64,000 nucleotides of DNA from Methanolapillus africanus (GTDB lineage: Archaea; Halobacteriota; Methanosarcinia; Methanosarcinales; Methanosarcinaceae), in NCBI RefSeq assembly GCF_032714475.1, contig NZ_JAWDKD010000020.1, positions 60,093-124,092 of the forward strand, given 5' to 3'. Positions 9,703 through 18,655 of this stretch are shown here, in pieces (within the stretch, counting starts at the first letter, position 1; every line of letters starts with the position of its first letter). The translations under genes and the position numbers were made by a program. Below the pieces are notes generated by a model. That model was not told the DNA's origin, ran no database searches, and worked only from the letters and a program-made list of their open reading frames with translations.

Positions 9703-11274
9703 ATGCACATGGATCAACCGGACCAATTTTCAGATTGGGCGGAAAAATTCCGTCCGAAGACGTTTAAAGAAATTATCGGCAACAAAAAAGCCCTTCATGA
9801 GCTTCGCTTGTGGGCGGACGAATGGACCGTGAAGGTTCCGGAAAACCGCGCCGTCATTTTGTACGGTCCGGCCGGCGTCGGAAAAACAACGTCGGCACAT
9901 GCGCTGGCGCGTGAGATGGGCTGGGAAATGATCGAACTCAACGCCGGAGATCAGCGAACGGCCGACGTCATTGACAAAGTGGCCGGCTCCGCCTCCCGGA
10001 TGAGAACGCTTTTTTCACACGAAAAGGCTGAGGGCGACGACAAAGGGTCGGACAAACGTTTGATTGTTTTGGATGAAGCGGATAATCTGCACGGCACGTA
10101 TGATAAAGGCGGCAGCAAAGCGATTTCCGACGTCATTTCCAAAACGACGCACCCGATTATTCTTATTGCGAACGATGTTTACGGGATCACGCAAACCATT
10201 CGTTCTCAATGTCTTGAGATTCCGTTTTCAAGCATTCAAAGTCGTTCCATCGTTCCGGCACTGAAACGCGCGTGCGACGCGGAAGGGTTGGTTTGCGGCG
10301 AAGACGCGCTGATGAAAATCGCGGAAAATGCCGGCGGCGACCTTCGAAGCGCCATGAACGATTTGCAGGCGTGCGCGGCCGGGAAATCTGAAATTAAAGC
10401 GGAAGACGTTGTGGTTTCCGGACGCGATGTGAAAGAAACGATTTTTAAAGCCCTTGTCAAAGTGTTTAAGGGTAAAAACCGAAAAGAAGCTTTGGACGCC
10501 GTCGGAACCCTCGACGAAACGCCGGAAGACTTGATCATGTGGGTGGATGAAAATCTGCCGCTTCAGTTTCCGGACGATCCGAAAGCGCCGGGACCAAAAA
10601 TGGTCAATCCGGACATCGCCAACGGTTACGCCGTTTTGTCGCGCGCCGATCTTTATTTGGGCCGCGTGCGGCTGCGCCAAAACTACCGGATGTGGCGGTA
10701 CGCCGGTTTTATGATGACGGTCGGTCCGATGTCGGTCCGTTCCAAGGAATATACCGGATTTATCAAATATTCGTCGCCGTCCGGCTGGAAACGGATGGGG
10801 CAAGCCAAGTCGATGCGTTCCATGCGGGACAACATCGCCGTCAAGATTTCTGCCCGCCATATGGATTCGATGCGGGTTTCCCGAAACGAATTGATCCCGT
10901 ATTACATGCGCCTCATGGAAAACGAGGATTATGCCGTCAACTTGACGGGCGTTTCCGATTTTGATTTAGACGAACTTGTTTATTTGCTGCGCGCCAAATC
11001 CGCCACGAAAGCCGTTCAAGGCGTCTACGACAAATCGCGCGCGATTGCCGCCAAACATCACGGCGCCGAGCCGGAATTCTTTAAAGAGAAAAAGCCGCGC
11101 AAGGAAAAAGAAGATAAGAGCCAAATGACGCTTGAAGAAATCGCAGCGGCTGCCGAGAAGAAAAAGCAGTTGGATGCGGAAAAGCAAAAGGCAGAGGCGG
11201 ATGAGAAAGCCAGAAAAGAAAAAGCAGAGAAAGGTGAACCGCCGAAAAATCAGAAAAGTTTGTTTGATTTTTGA
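9703..11274 (+). CDS. rfcL: Replication factor C large subunit (clamp loader)
   Basis: 523 residues. The start is ATG 9703 or 9709; no clear ribosome site separates them. The AAA+ core has WAEKFRPKTFKEIIGN at the start, Walker A GPAGVGKTT near residue 54 and Walker B LIVLDEADN near 122. The C-terminal tail (from about 455) is Lys/Glu-rich and ends QKSLFDF, a PIP box that would bind PCNA. With RfcS (not in the window) it loads the PCNA clamp on DNA. The long charged tail is common in methanogen RfcL. Motif C and an A element follow directly. Confidence 0.95.
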   Translation: MHMDQPDQFSDWAEKFRPKTFKEIIGNKKALHELRLWADEWTVKVPENRAVILYGPAGVGKTTSAHALAREMGWEMIELNAGDQRTADVIDKVAGSASRMRTLFSHEKAEGDDKGSDKRLIVLDEADNLHGTYDKGGSKAISDVISKTTHPIILIANDVYGITQTIRSQCLEIPFSSIQSRSIVPALKRACDAEGLVCGEDALMKIAENAGGDLRSAMNDLQACAAGKSEIKAEDVVVSGRDVKETIFKALVKVFKGKNRKEALDAVGTLDETPEDLIMWVDENLPLQFPDDPKAPGPKMVNPDIANGYAVLSRADLYLGRVRLRQNYRMWRYAGFMMTVGPMSVRSKEYTGFIKYSSPSGWKRMGQAKSMRSMRDNIAVKISARHMDSMRVSRNELIPYYMRLMENEDYAVNLTGVSDFDLDELVYLLRAKSATKAVQGVYDKSRAIAAKHHGAEPEFFKEKKPRKEKEDKSQMTLEEIAAAAEKKKQLDAEKQKAEADEKARKEKAEKGEPPKNQKSLFDF

Positions 11275-11310
11275 TTTTTCGAATCTTTTTTTATTTTAAT
11301 TTTTTCTTTT

Positions 11311-11345
11311 TGGCGAGCCGCTGCGCGCGCGTTATGGCATACATT
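11311..11345 (+). repeat. Motif C copy (T-tract + GC-rich + CGCGCGTTATGGC)
   Basis: The T-rich run after rfcL leads into tggcgagccgctgcgcgcgc then gttatggcatac. It is one of at least ten related copies in the window. It has the same orientation as the gene it follows. Confidence 0.7.
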
Positions 11346-11390
11346 TTTGTTTTCGTTTTTAAAAATCGTGTGGTCACTTTTTACAAATGT

Positions 11391-11780
11391 CAAGCAAACC
11401 ATCCCGTAAAATCAGATGCGAAGCATCTGTATTTTACGGATATCGCGAACTGATACAGTTGAGATGGAAAACTGTAGGTGCAAATTGGTTTTATTCTGTA
11501 TTTGCAAACTGTAAATGCAATCCGAAATCTAAAAACAGTTACCCGTATGTGCAATCTAAACTGTAAAATATAAGCAGTAGGTGTAATCCGTACTGTAAAT
11601 TGGAATGTATCTACTGATCGGATTCCGCAAAATACAGACGCAAAGCGTCTGATTTTGCGGGGCGGCTTGCTCGATTTGGATAACCGTTTGCGGGATGGTT
11701 TGCTTGATTTGGCATAAATGTTTGCAGGTCGGTTTGCTTGATTTGGAATAAAATTTGAGGATCGGTTTGCCTGATTCCGA
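11391..11780. repeat. Class A hairpin-bounded repeat element
   Basis: The left end reads caagcaaaccatccc followed by hairpin 11404-11439 (CCGTAAAAT-CAGATGC/GCATCTG-T-ATTTTACGG). The right hairpin, 11625-11660, is its inverted counterpart (CCGCAAAAT-A-CAGACGC/GCGTCTG-ATTTTGCGG) followed by the inverted flank. Between them are degenerate units of about 33-35 bp of the type aactgtaggtgcaaattgg. After the right hairpin the terminus ggtttgcttgatttgg is itself repeated three to four times at about 35-bp spacing up to 11780. No coding potential. Confidence 0.75.
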
Positions 11781-11871
11781 TTTAATGTTGTTTTTAAAAA
11801 TTTTATTTTTCAAAACAAACTTTTTAAAATATACAGGTAAATATAAAAACATTCAACTCCTTTCTTTTTCC

Positions 11872-12741
11872 ATGACTGCCTCTCTTTACAGCCGCTTGCA
11901 AACGGCTCAATCGGAACTCGAATCTTATCAAAAATCACGTCAGGACGACCAACAACAATCTTTTCTTTATTTCGTCCGCTTTTCCGAAAGCGTGAAAGGA
12001 ATCATGGACGACCTTTTCAAGGAAGTCGTCGACATGGAATCCGGGATGGAAACGTCTCTCATTGGAAGGCACAACGCCAATACCGTTGCAGCCGTTCGAA
12101 ATTCCGCGCGCAAAAAAATCGCGGAAAACAAACTCAAATCTCAAGCGGCTGAATTTCCGGCGTCGAAGCGCTGGACAAGCAAAGGAATCGACGCGCATAT
12201 GGAACGGGTCAAAGAACTGGAGCGGTCGGCTAAGGGCAGCATGCAAACGATGGACGAACTGGAGTCTTTCATCACGAAATATATGACCGTTGCCAACTAC
12301 AAACTGGCGCGGGACAATGTCGTGGTCGGGCTTCAGAAACGGAAAACCAATCCGGACTTTTCGGTTGACAGCCTGATTGACGCCAAATACCGGATTTTTG
12401 TCAACAGCGGCGACATTAAATCAGTCAACGTCATTTTTGATTTTCTGATTGATGAGATCGACGCGCCGGAACTGGCGGAAATCGGCGCCATGAATTACGT
12501 TCAGTTCAAATACGTGATGATCTCGGCGATTGACGCCGCCCGCATCAGCGCCGAATTTTTGCCGAGCTACGAAGTTTACCGGTTCGCCGCAGGCCTTCCG
12601 AAAAACCCGACCGAAAATTCCGAGCTGGTTCAGAAAACGCCGGAATTGATTGCGTTTACGGTCGATAAAATGAAAAACATGATGAAGCTCGCCAAATCGT
12701 ACGAGAATTTTGAAAAAGACGAAGAAAAAGTGATGAGCTGA
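11872..12741 (+). CDS. Unknown coiled-coil protein
   Basis: 289 residues from ATG 11872 (MTASLYSRLQ). I recognise no family. The N-terminal about 130 residues are charged, Gln/Glu/Lys-rich and look helical or coiled-coil. The C-terminal half (DSLIDAKYRIFVNSGD, FDFLIDEIDAPELAEIG) looks like a compact alpha-helical domain. There is no signal peptide or membrane segment, so it is probably cytoplasmic. Codon use matches neighbours. It lies between an A element and an inverted motif C copy, so the gene is enclosed by an inward-facing pair of motif C copies (11311 and 12805). Possibly a lineage-restricted protein. Confidence 0.7.
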   Translation: MTASLYSRLQTAQSELESYQKSRQDDQQQSFLYFVRFSESVKGIMDDLFKEVVDMESGMETSLIGRHNANTVAAVRNSARKKIAENKLKSQAAEFPASKRWTSKGIDAHMERVKELERSAKGSMQTMDELESFITKYMTVANYKLARDNVVVGLQKRKTNPDFSVDSLIDAKYRIFVNSGDIKSVNVIFDFLIDEIDAPELAEIGAMNYVQFKYVMISAIDAARISAEFLPSYEVYRFAAGLPKNPTENSELVQKTPELIAFTVDKMKNMMKLAKSYENFEKDEEKVMS

Positions 12742-12804
12742 TCGTTTTTTTTATTTTATTTTTATTTTTGAAAACCAATCCTTTCTTTTTTTAAATCAAG
12801 AGAA

Positions 12805-12836
12805 TGTGCCGCCGTAACGCGCGCGGCGCCGGGCAC
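12805..12836 (-). repeat. Motif C copy, minus orientation
   Basis: Reads gtgccgccgtaacgcgcgcgg then cgccgggcac, followed by A7. It lies 3' of the minus-strand DUF169 gene and in that gene's orientation. Its ends GTGCC/GGGCAC can pair. Confidence 0.65.
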
Positions 12837-12850
12837 AAAAAAATGAACAT

Positions 12851-12872
12851 GAAACGAAATATCTTTCGTTTC
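12851..12872 (-). terminator. Hairpin downstream of the DUF169 gene
   Basis: The perfect inverted repeat GAAACGAAA-gata-TTTCGTTTC lies 12 bases past the DUF169 stop. On the minus strand it is followed by T-rich sequence and motif C, consistent with a terminator. Confidence 0.6.
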
Positions 12873-12883
12873 ATATTCCTTTT

Positions 12884-13597
12884 TTAATTGTCGCTCAAAA
12901 TTGCACGAAGACCGACGACGGTTTTTTCGACGTCTTTGGCCGGAATCGAGAACAACAATTCGTCGTCCATGATTTTGGTGTAAGAACGGCTGCCGCTGCA
13001 GCCGATTGTCATGTTCGGTTTGTTGTTTTTCATGACGTGGGCCACCGCGTCGGAACAAACGCTTTGTTTTCCAGAGAATGCCGCCTCAATCCGGCCGCCG
13101 TCCCGGTATTCGTAGCCTTGCGTGAGAAGCATGGCTTGCTTCGGATTGCAAATGAAAATCACAACATCGGGGTCGTAGTTGACGGTTTCAAGCGGCGCGT
13201 AAAGTGCGGCAATCCGGGTGTTGGGTCCCAAAAATGTGATCAGGTCGACGGTTTTTTTTGCGCTTTCCACGGTTTTGAAGTGGTGCAGTCCGTCGCAATA
13301 GAACTGTCCGCTGCGGACCTTGTCCGGAAGAACGCCCAGGCCGAGCGCGGCGGCGCCGCCTTTGCATTGGTGGTCGTCGTACGTCGTCGAAAAGCTTTCG
13401 CCGGTCCGGCGGACGTAGTCCGTCATTTGGCAGTGGCGCATCTGTTTGTCAATTTTGTTCATGCCGGCGGGAATGTCGGATTCGCGGCCGGGCTCAATGA
13501 GCTTGACGGCAACCGGAGATCCGTTTAATTTTAAAAGGTCTTTGAGCTCGTTTCCGTAGGCGTTTAATTGTGTGCGTTTTTCTTGGTTTTCAGTCAT
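12884..13597 (-). CDS. DUF169 family protein
   Basis: 237 residues from the ATG at 13597, just downstream of GAGGTGGAG; a GTG three codons upstream is possible. Features typical of DUF169 are the early GSPVAVKL strand, RHCQM (Cys), DDHQCKGGAAALGL, and CSDAVAH...CSGSR near the end. The conserved Cys residues suggest a metal or Fe-S site, but the biochemical role of DUF169 is unknown. The family is common in methanogens. It is a single gene, divergent from frhA across a 640-bp spacer. Confidence 0.85.
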   Translation of the reverse strand: MTENQEKRTQLNAYGNELKDLLKLNGSPVAVKLIEPGRESDIPAGMNKIDKQMRHCQMTDYVRRTGESFSTTYDDHQCKGGAAALGLGVLPDKVRSGQFYCDGLHHFKTVESAKKTVDLITFLGPNTRIAALYAPLETVNYDPDVVIFICNPKQAMLLTQGYEYRDGGRIEAAFSGKQSVCSDAVAHVMKNNKPNMTIGCSGSRSYTKIMDDELLFSIPAKDVEKTVVGLRAILSDN

Positions 13598-14242
13598 TTT
13601 CTCCACCTCAAGTTTAAGATTAAGTCAAAAGATTATATCTATTTCATGATTTATTTATCCGGCAAAATAAAAAGATATTGTTTGATTTGTTGACCTATTA
13701 AATATGTTGATCTATTGAATATCAATTGATATGATCTGTCTCATTTTATTTCATTTAATGTTTGTCAAGTATTGTAAATTTAACGAAAAATAGTTCAAAG
13801 GTTTACATATATGTCTTCTTTTCCACATTTTCTTTATTTTCATGCGTAAGGTTTAAATATATCCGTCAATTCCTAAAATTTAGAAAGATATTTGGAGTTT
13901 CGATTTTTTCAGACGGAAATCGGCAAATAAAGGGTTGCTTCTTTCTGTTTTTTATTTGTAGTCCGATCCTTCTTTGAATATCTTTTTGATAGTCAAACCA
14001 ACAAGCCGATTTCTCCCATAAAATACATATAATACTTTGATTTTTATAGACAAAGACCCCCGAAAAGGAAGGTCGGCTAAATATTTTAATGAAAATACAT
14101 TATGAAAGACAGAATGTCTCAAAAACGAATCCGAAATCCAAACTGTTCGCCAAATTATCATGAATGTTCTCAATCATTAAATTTTATGATCTATGAATGT
14201 CATGAATTTTGGAAAATAAGCGGATTAATTTCAGGTGATTGA
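13598..14242. other. Long divergent spacer between DUF169 and frhA
   Basis: About 640 bp of AT-rich sequence (tracts such as gtttaaatatatcc at about 13851) that must hold the promoters of both the DUF169 gene and the frh operon. I see no coding sequence, repeat family member or RNA gene in it. Its length would allow a long leader or upstream regulatory sites for frh. Confidence 0.5.
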
Positions 14243-15475
14243 ATGAGTAAAACAGTAGAATATAAACCAACAACAAGACATGAGGGACACACCAATTTGG
14301 TCTTAACGGTCGATGATGAAGGTATCGTCGAATACGGCGCGTATCACAGCGTGACGCCCGTCCGTGGATTTGAGAAATTCCTGACCGGAAAAGTCGCCGA
14401 TTTCGCACCGATTGCGGTTTCCCGGTTCTGCGGCATTTGCCCGACCTCTCACTCCGTCTCCGCCGTCGAGTGTATCGAAGACGCCTGCAACATTGAGCCG
14501 ACCAAAGACGGTTTGATCTTGAGGGAACTCACCGGCATCGGCAACAAAATGCAATCCCACCCGCTTCACCAGTTCCTCGTTTCCCCCGACTATGTTCCGG
14601 CCGAGGACCGCGTGGAAGTCATCAAAAGAATCCAAGAAATGAGACGCATCGGTCAATATTTCGTGGACACCATCGGCGGCGAAGCCATTCACCCCCCGAA
14701 CGTCAAAATCGGCGGTATGGCCAAGAACATCACGCCCGAAGCTAAAAATAAACTCATCGAACGCGCCAAAGAATACCAAATCTTGGCGGAAATCCAGTCC
14801 GAATACATGATGGACATTTTCAACAAAGGAAAACTGGCTGACGGTACCGAAATTCCGGAAAAGCTCGGCGTTCACAAATACCCGACCCTGGCCACCAGTT
14901 TGACCTACCGCGACCGCTCTTTATACAACCACGCCGACACCGTCGAAGTGTCGCCGTTTGAGGTTTTCCCCAAAGAAGTCGCTCTTCACGCTTGTACCAA
15001 CGTTCCGAAATACAAAGGCAGCTTGGTCGAAGTCGGTCCCCGCGCCCGCATGGCCAAATTCCAAGGTTTCAAAGAACAAGGAACGCTTGGCATCCACAAA
15101 GCCCGCGCGCTTGAAATGTGCCACTACGCGCCCAGAGCGCTTGACTTGTTGGACGCGCTCAACACCAACGGCGCCCCGCGTTCGGAAAGCCCGATCGTCG
15201 GCGACGGCGAGAAAGTCGGCGTCGGACCCTTTGAAGCCGCCCGCGGCCACAATGTGCACACCGCGGTCATCGACCGGAGCGGCCGCATTGTCGACTACAC
15301 CGCCATCGTTGCCACCACCTGGAACATTCCGATCATCGGCGAAGCCACCATCGGCCAACACTACAAGTTTGCCGAACACGTTGCCCGCGCCTACGACCCC
15401 TGTGTTTCATGCGCCACGCACATGATTGTCAAGGACCAGGACGACAAAGTCATTGACGAAAAGGTGTTCCAGTAA
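14243..15475 (+). CDS. frhA: Coenzyme F420-reducing hydrogenase, alpha (NiFe large) subunit
   Basis: 410 residues. N-terminal Ni ligands lie in FCGICPTSH near residue 63 and C-terminal ligands in DPCVSCATH near 385, so all four active-site Cys are present. ATG 14243 is preceded by AGGTGAT. FrhA carries the NiFe centre that oxidises H2; with FrhG and FrhB it reduces the deazaflavin F420 for methanogenesis or biosynthesis. First gene of frhADGB. Sequence after DPCxxCxxH (MIVKDQDDKVIDEKVFQ) is the tail normally removed by FrhD during maturation. Confidence 0.97.
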   Translation: MSKTVEYKPTTRHEGHTNLVLTVDDEGIVEYGAYHSVTPVRGFEKFLTGKVADFAPIAVSRFCGICPTSHSVSAVECIEDACNIEPTKDGLILRELTGIGNKMQSHPLHQFLVSPDYVPAEDRVEVIKRIQEMRRIGQYFVDTIGGEAIHPPNVKIGGMAKNITPEAKNKLIERAKEYQILAEIQSEYMMDIFNKGKLADGTEIPEKLGVHKYPTLATSLTYRDRSLYNHADTVEVSPFEVFPKEVALHACTNVPKYKGSLVEVGPRARMAKFQGFKEQGTLGIHKARALEMCHYAPRALDLLDALNTNGAPRSESPIVGDGEKVGVGPFEAARGHNVHTAVIDRSGRIVDYTAIVATTWNIPIIGEATIGQHYKFAEHVARAYDPCVSCATHMIVKDQDDKVIDEKVFQ

Positions 15476-15571
15476 GAACGTTCACGTTCACCGTTCGTTC
15501 ATCGCAATGCAGATTAAAATGCAGATCATAAAATAATCATAAGAAAACATGTCAAACTGAGAGGGTAAAAA

Positions 15572-16102
15572 TTGCCGGAATATTTGGAAAAAGAAGTCCT
15601 TGTATTGGGCTGCGGAAACATCTTGTTCGGAGATGACGGATTCGGATTCCATGTCGTCAACCGTTTGAATGAACTCAAAACGGGCGGCGCGGGAAGCAGC
15701 TGCGATGCTTCCGTTTTGTCAAACGACAAAATCGGGTTCATTGACGCCGGGACCGGTGCGTCTCACTTCATTCTTTCCCTGATTGACGAATCCACGATTA
15801 TTCGAAAGATTATCATCGTCGACATCGTTGATTACGGGCTCGTTCCCGGGGAAATGATCAAGCTGTATCCGAAAGATTTGCCGAACATTCCGAAATATCA
15901 AATTGACGCGCATGATATGCCGCTTGCGGGCATGCTGGTCGATTTGAATAAAGATTTCGGAATCGACGTCGTTGTCGTCGGCTGTCAATACAAGAATATG
16001 CCGGCGCCGGACATTTGTATGGATTTGTCTCCCGAAGCGGAAGGATCCATTGACAAAGCGGTCGACATGGTTTTGGATGAATTGCAGATGCTGGAATTTT
16101 AA
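15572..16102 (+). CDS. frhD: Hydrogenase maturation endopeptidase FrhD
   Basis: 176 residues. The TTG start at 15572 is supported by GAGAGGG upstream. The N-terminal motif VLGCGNILFGDDGFG with acidic Ni-sensing residues, and FIDAGTG and DAHDM later, are those of HyaD/HycI-type proteases. It cleaves the FrhA C-terminal tail once Ni is inserted. It lies in the frh operon between frhA and frhG, the standard position. Confidence 0.95.
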   Translation: MPEYLEKEVLVLGCGNILFGDDGFGFHVVNRLNELKTGGAGSSCDASVLSNDKIGFIDAGTGASHFILSLIDESTIIRKIIIVDIVDYGLVPGEMIKLYPKDLPNIPKYQIDAHDMPLAGMLVDLNKDFGIDVVVVGCQYKNMPAPDICMDLSPEAEGSIDKAVDMVLDELQMLEF

Positions 16103-16193
16103 CGGTTGAATTGAAAACGTTACGCATTGTATTCAGATAATTTAGATTGATTTCATAGGAATAATAAATAATTGAATAAAATCGGGTGATAAA

Positions 16194-16922
16194 TTGGTAA
16201 GAGTCTCACACGTCCACTTAAGCGGATGTACGGGGTGTCTCATTTCATTTGCTGACACTTACGAAAAACTGCTGGATATTTTAAACATGGTCGATTTGGT
16301 CTACGCCATTACGTTGGCAGACGAATTGACCCAAATTACGGAAACGGAAGACAAACTCACAATTGCGCGCAACTATCCGGAAAATGTGGATATTGCGCTT
16401 GTGGAAGGCAGCGTCTGTTTGGACGACCACCATGCGGTCGAACTCATCAAAGACGTCCGCGCCAAATCCAAAATTGTCGTTGCGCTCGGCGCTTGCGCCA
16501 CCACCGGCTGTGTGACAAGATTCAGCCGCGGCGGTCAAAACCCGCAGCCGACCCACGTCGCATTCGTTCCTGTTTGCGAAGTGGTGCCGGTCGACTTTGC
16601 GATTCCGGGCTGCCCGCCGTCGACGGACGCCATCGTGAAGTTCGTGGTGGCCGCGCTTGAAGGCGACACGGACTACTTGGAGCCGTACGCCGAATTCGTG
16701 AAGAACAAAGACGCCAGCGGCGACGACTTGTGGAAACGCGTCATCAGCCAGGGCCTTTGTATGGGCTGCGGCTCTTGTTCCGCCGCTTGTCAAACACGTG
16801 CGATTGAAATGTTTGAAGGCAAACCGGACGTCCGGATGGAACTCTGTATCAACTGCGGTTCCTGCATTATGCAATGCCCGAGAATCAGAATGCCGAAAGC
16901 TAAGGGAATTTTGGGGGTATAA
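16194..16922 (+). CDS. frhG: Coenzyme F420-reducing hydrogenase, gamma (small, Fe-S) subunit
   Basis: 242 residues; TTG start with GGGTGAT upstream. The N-terminus has HLSGCTGC for the proximal cluster, then VALGACATTGC and PGCPPS. The C-terminus has two ferredoxin-type motifs, CMGCGSCSAACQ and CINCGSCIMQCP, near residues 188-230. It passes electrons from the NiFe site of FrhA to FrhB. It is separated from frhB by two bases. Confidence 0.96.
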   Translation: MVRVSHVHLSGCTGCLISFADTYEKLLDILNMVDLVYAITLADELTQITETEDKLTIARNYPENVDIALVEGSVCLDDHHAVELIKDVRAKSKIVVALGACATTGCVTRFSRGGQNPQPTHVAFVPVCEVVPVDFAIPGCPPSTDAIVKFVVAALEGDTDYLEPYAEFVKNKDASGDDLWKRVISQGLCMGCGSCSAACQTRAIEMFEGKPDVRMELCINCGSCIMQCPRIRMPKAKGILGV

Positions 16923-16924
16923 AT

Positions 16925-17779
16925 ATGTCATCTGTCGGAGAATATATTTCAGTGATTGCCGCCCGGTCGACGGACCCGGAAATTTTAAAGCGGTCCCAAG
17001 ACGGCGGTATTGTGTCGGCCGCCTACATTTACGGTCTTGAAAAAGGCCTCTTGGACGGCGTGATTGTGGCGAAAACGGAAGAGGGATTCACCCCGAAACC
17101 GAAAATTGCCCGCACCAAAGACGAAGTTTTGGCTGCCGCCGGCACGAAATATTCCTTGTGCCCGAACGTTTCCATGGTCAAGAGCGCCGTTAAAGAATAC
17201 GCGCTTGAGAAAGTCGGTTTCGTCGGTACCCCGTGTCAAGTCATTGCCATGCGCAAAATGATGCAGTACCCGGCCGGATTCCGCCTCACCGCCGGAAACA
17301 TCGGCCTTGTGATCGGTATTTTCTGTATGGAAAACTTCCCGTACGAAGGCATGAAAACGTTGATTGAGGAATACGCCGACGTGAAAATGGGCGACGTTCT
17401 CAAAACCGATATCGGAAAAGGAAAACTCTTCGTTTATCCGAAAGACGGCAGCGAGCCCAAAGCCATTCCGATCAAGGAAACCATGCCGTACGAGCAAAAG
17501 GCCTGCCACATCTGTATGGACTACACCTCCGAATACGCCGACTTCTCCACCGGATCAGTCGGAACGCCGGACGGCTGGAGCACCGTGCTCATCCGCAACC
17601 AGCGCGGCAAGGACTTCATCGACCAGATGATTGCCGACGGCAAACTTGAAACCCAGCCGATCGACATGGAAGGAAAAATCGGATTCCCGCTTCTTGAAAA
17701 ATTGTCCGTGGACAAAAAGACGAGAAACGCCAAGGAAATCGAACACCGCCTCGAAATGGGCTTGCCCGTTCCGTACTAA
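16925..17779 (+). CDS. frhB: Coenzyme F420-reducing hydrogenase, beta (flavin, F420-binding) subunit
   Basis: 284 residues. ATG 16925 follows GGGGGTATAAAT, overlapping the frhG end. Family features are RSQDGGIVSAAYIYGLE, KYSLCPNVSM, VGTPCQVIAMRKM and HICMDYTSEYADFSTGSVG, which hold the Fe-S Cys and FAD/F420 region. It is the F420-reducing subunit of the Frh complex and last gene of the operon. A small GGCGC-gaaa-GCGCC hairpin (17789-17802) follows the stop. Confidence 0.96.
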   Translation: MSSVGEYISVIAARSTDPEILKRSQDGGIVSAAYIYGLEKGLLDGVIVAKTEEGFTPKPKIARTKDEVLAAAGTKYSLCPNVSMVKSAVKEYALEKVGFVGTPCQVIAMRKMMQYPAGFRLTAGNIGLVIGIFCMENFPYEGMKTLIEEYADVKMGDVLKTDIGKGKLFVYPKDGSEPKAIPIKETMPYEQKACHICMDYTSEYADFSTGSVGTPDGWSTVLIRNQRGKDFIDQMIADGKLETQPIDMEGKIGFPLLEKLSVDKKTRNAKEIEHRLEMGLPVPY

Positions 17780-17788
17780 TGAAAACCG

Positions 17789-17802
17789 GCGCGAAAGCGC
17801 CA
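17789..17802 (+). other. GNRA-loop hairpin after frhB
   Basis: GGCGC-GAAA-GCGCC, a 5-bp stem with a GNRA tetraloop, 10 bases after the frhB stop. No T-run follows directly, so it may protect the 3' end of frh mRNA rather than terminate. Confidence 0.4.
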
Positions 17803-17928
17803 AAACATACTCTTCATTCACCTCAAAATTGAAAGAGAAAAGCAGCAGTTGTCTGTTTTCTTCTTTCTTTTTTGATTGAGTTTTGAGAAAATCTATTTTG
17901 TGTGTGTTTTCTTTTTTATTGTTTTTTT

Positions 17929-17957
17929 CGGGCGGCTGCGGCGCGCGCGTTATGGCG
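17929..17957 (+). repeat. Motif C copy
   Basis: gtttttttcgggcggctgcg then gcgcgcgcgttatggcgat, 3' of frhB and in its orientation. Confidence 0.7.
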
Positions 17958-17984
17958 ATGATTTTGACCGCGTGTCAAAGAAAA

Positions 17985-18140
17985 TTAGGTCGCATTTTTT
18001 TTAATATTTTGAATCCATCTTTCAATTTCTATTTTTTCAGTTGTTGATGATTTTAAAATAACTTCTTCTGGTGTCGTTTTATATATTGGGGTATTTCTTT
18101 TTTGGAAATTATATACAAGAAAATTGTATTCAATCGACAT
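17985..18140 (-). CDS. Small hypothetical ORF (51 aa), possibly a gene remnant
   Basis: An AT-rich minus-strand frame beginning MSIEYNFLVYNFQKRN and ending EIERWIQNIKKNAT. The composition (amphipathic, Lys/Glu-rich helix at the end) looks coding, but there is no ribosome site before the ATG and I recognise no family. It may be a small gene or the last part of a decayed one. It lies between motif C and the promoter of the next gene pair, in a spacer that otherwise holds nothing. Confidence 0.3.
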   Translation of the reverse strand: MSIEYNFLVYNFQKRNTPIYKTTPEEVILKSSTTEKIEIERWIQNIKKNAT

Positions 18141-18150
18141 CAATTTAAAA

Positions 18151-18162
18151 ATGCTTATATCT
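18151..18162 (+). promoter_or_regulatory. TATA box for the 18215 gene pair
   Basis: gcttatatctta, about 55 bases before the start codon; a good match to the archaeal TATA box. Confidence 0.4.
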
Positions 18163-18214
18163 TATTGATTTTTTACGGTTATTTCAGATAAATCCAATAT
18201 GAGAGGTTGTAATT

Positions 18215-18655
18215 ATGGATGAAACATATTATCTGAGATTTCCTTCCGTTTTGAAAAAAGCATTGTTGAATCGTAAAGTTGTTTTTGATGCATTCTTGAT
18301 TTGTCATTATGAACCGTTTTTTGCTTATCGGGCAATCGACCGGAAAAAAGATGATGGCACACCGATCAATCGAAAAGACTTCAGATCTTATGCCGAACTT
18401 CACGTCGATGGCGTTTTTAAAGGCCGGGTTCGGAAGAACATTTCTTTTTACGGATGTTCTTTATTTACAAATTTGAATGAGATGAAAGAAAAAATGAATT
18501 GCAAGCTCCCCGGTATTTCAGATTCTCAAAAGATTATTGCCGGATATGTTAAAGATTCAAACGGGCCGTGTGCTGTTAAAAATGAAAACAGTCATGTGGA
18601 TTGGTGGTTGTTTGAGGGGTGTGATCCTTCTTCCGATTTTGAGGTGATGTCATGA
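18215..18655 (+). CDS. Unknown protein, first gene of a coupled pair
   Basis: 146 residues; ATG with GAGAGGTTG upstream. I do not recognise a family. Visible features are a hydrophobic N-terminal third (LICHYEPFFAYRAID), a mid-section NISFYGCSLFTNLNEM, and a C-terminus rich in Asp/Trp (DWWLFEGCD). There is no signal peptide. It overlaps the next gene by ATGA. Small size, AT-rich sequence, tight coupling and position beside other accessory genes suggest a toxin-antitoxin or immunity-type pair, but nothing catalytic is visible. Confidence 0.6.
   Translation: MDETYYLRFPSVLKKALLNRKVVFDAFLICHYEPFFAYRAIDRKKDDGTPINRKDFRSYAELHVDGVFKGRVRKNISFYGCSLFTNLNEMKEKMNCKLPGISDSQKIIAGYVKDSNGPCAVKNENSHVDWWLFEGCDPSSDFEVMS

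Noticed and set aside
13598..14242. Riboswitch in the frh leader
   Set aside because: I looked for known archaeal riboswitch cores and for a long stable stem and saw none.
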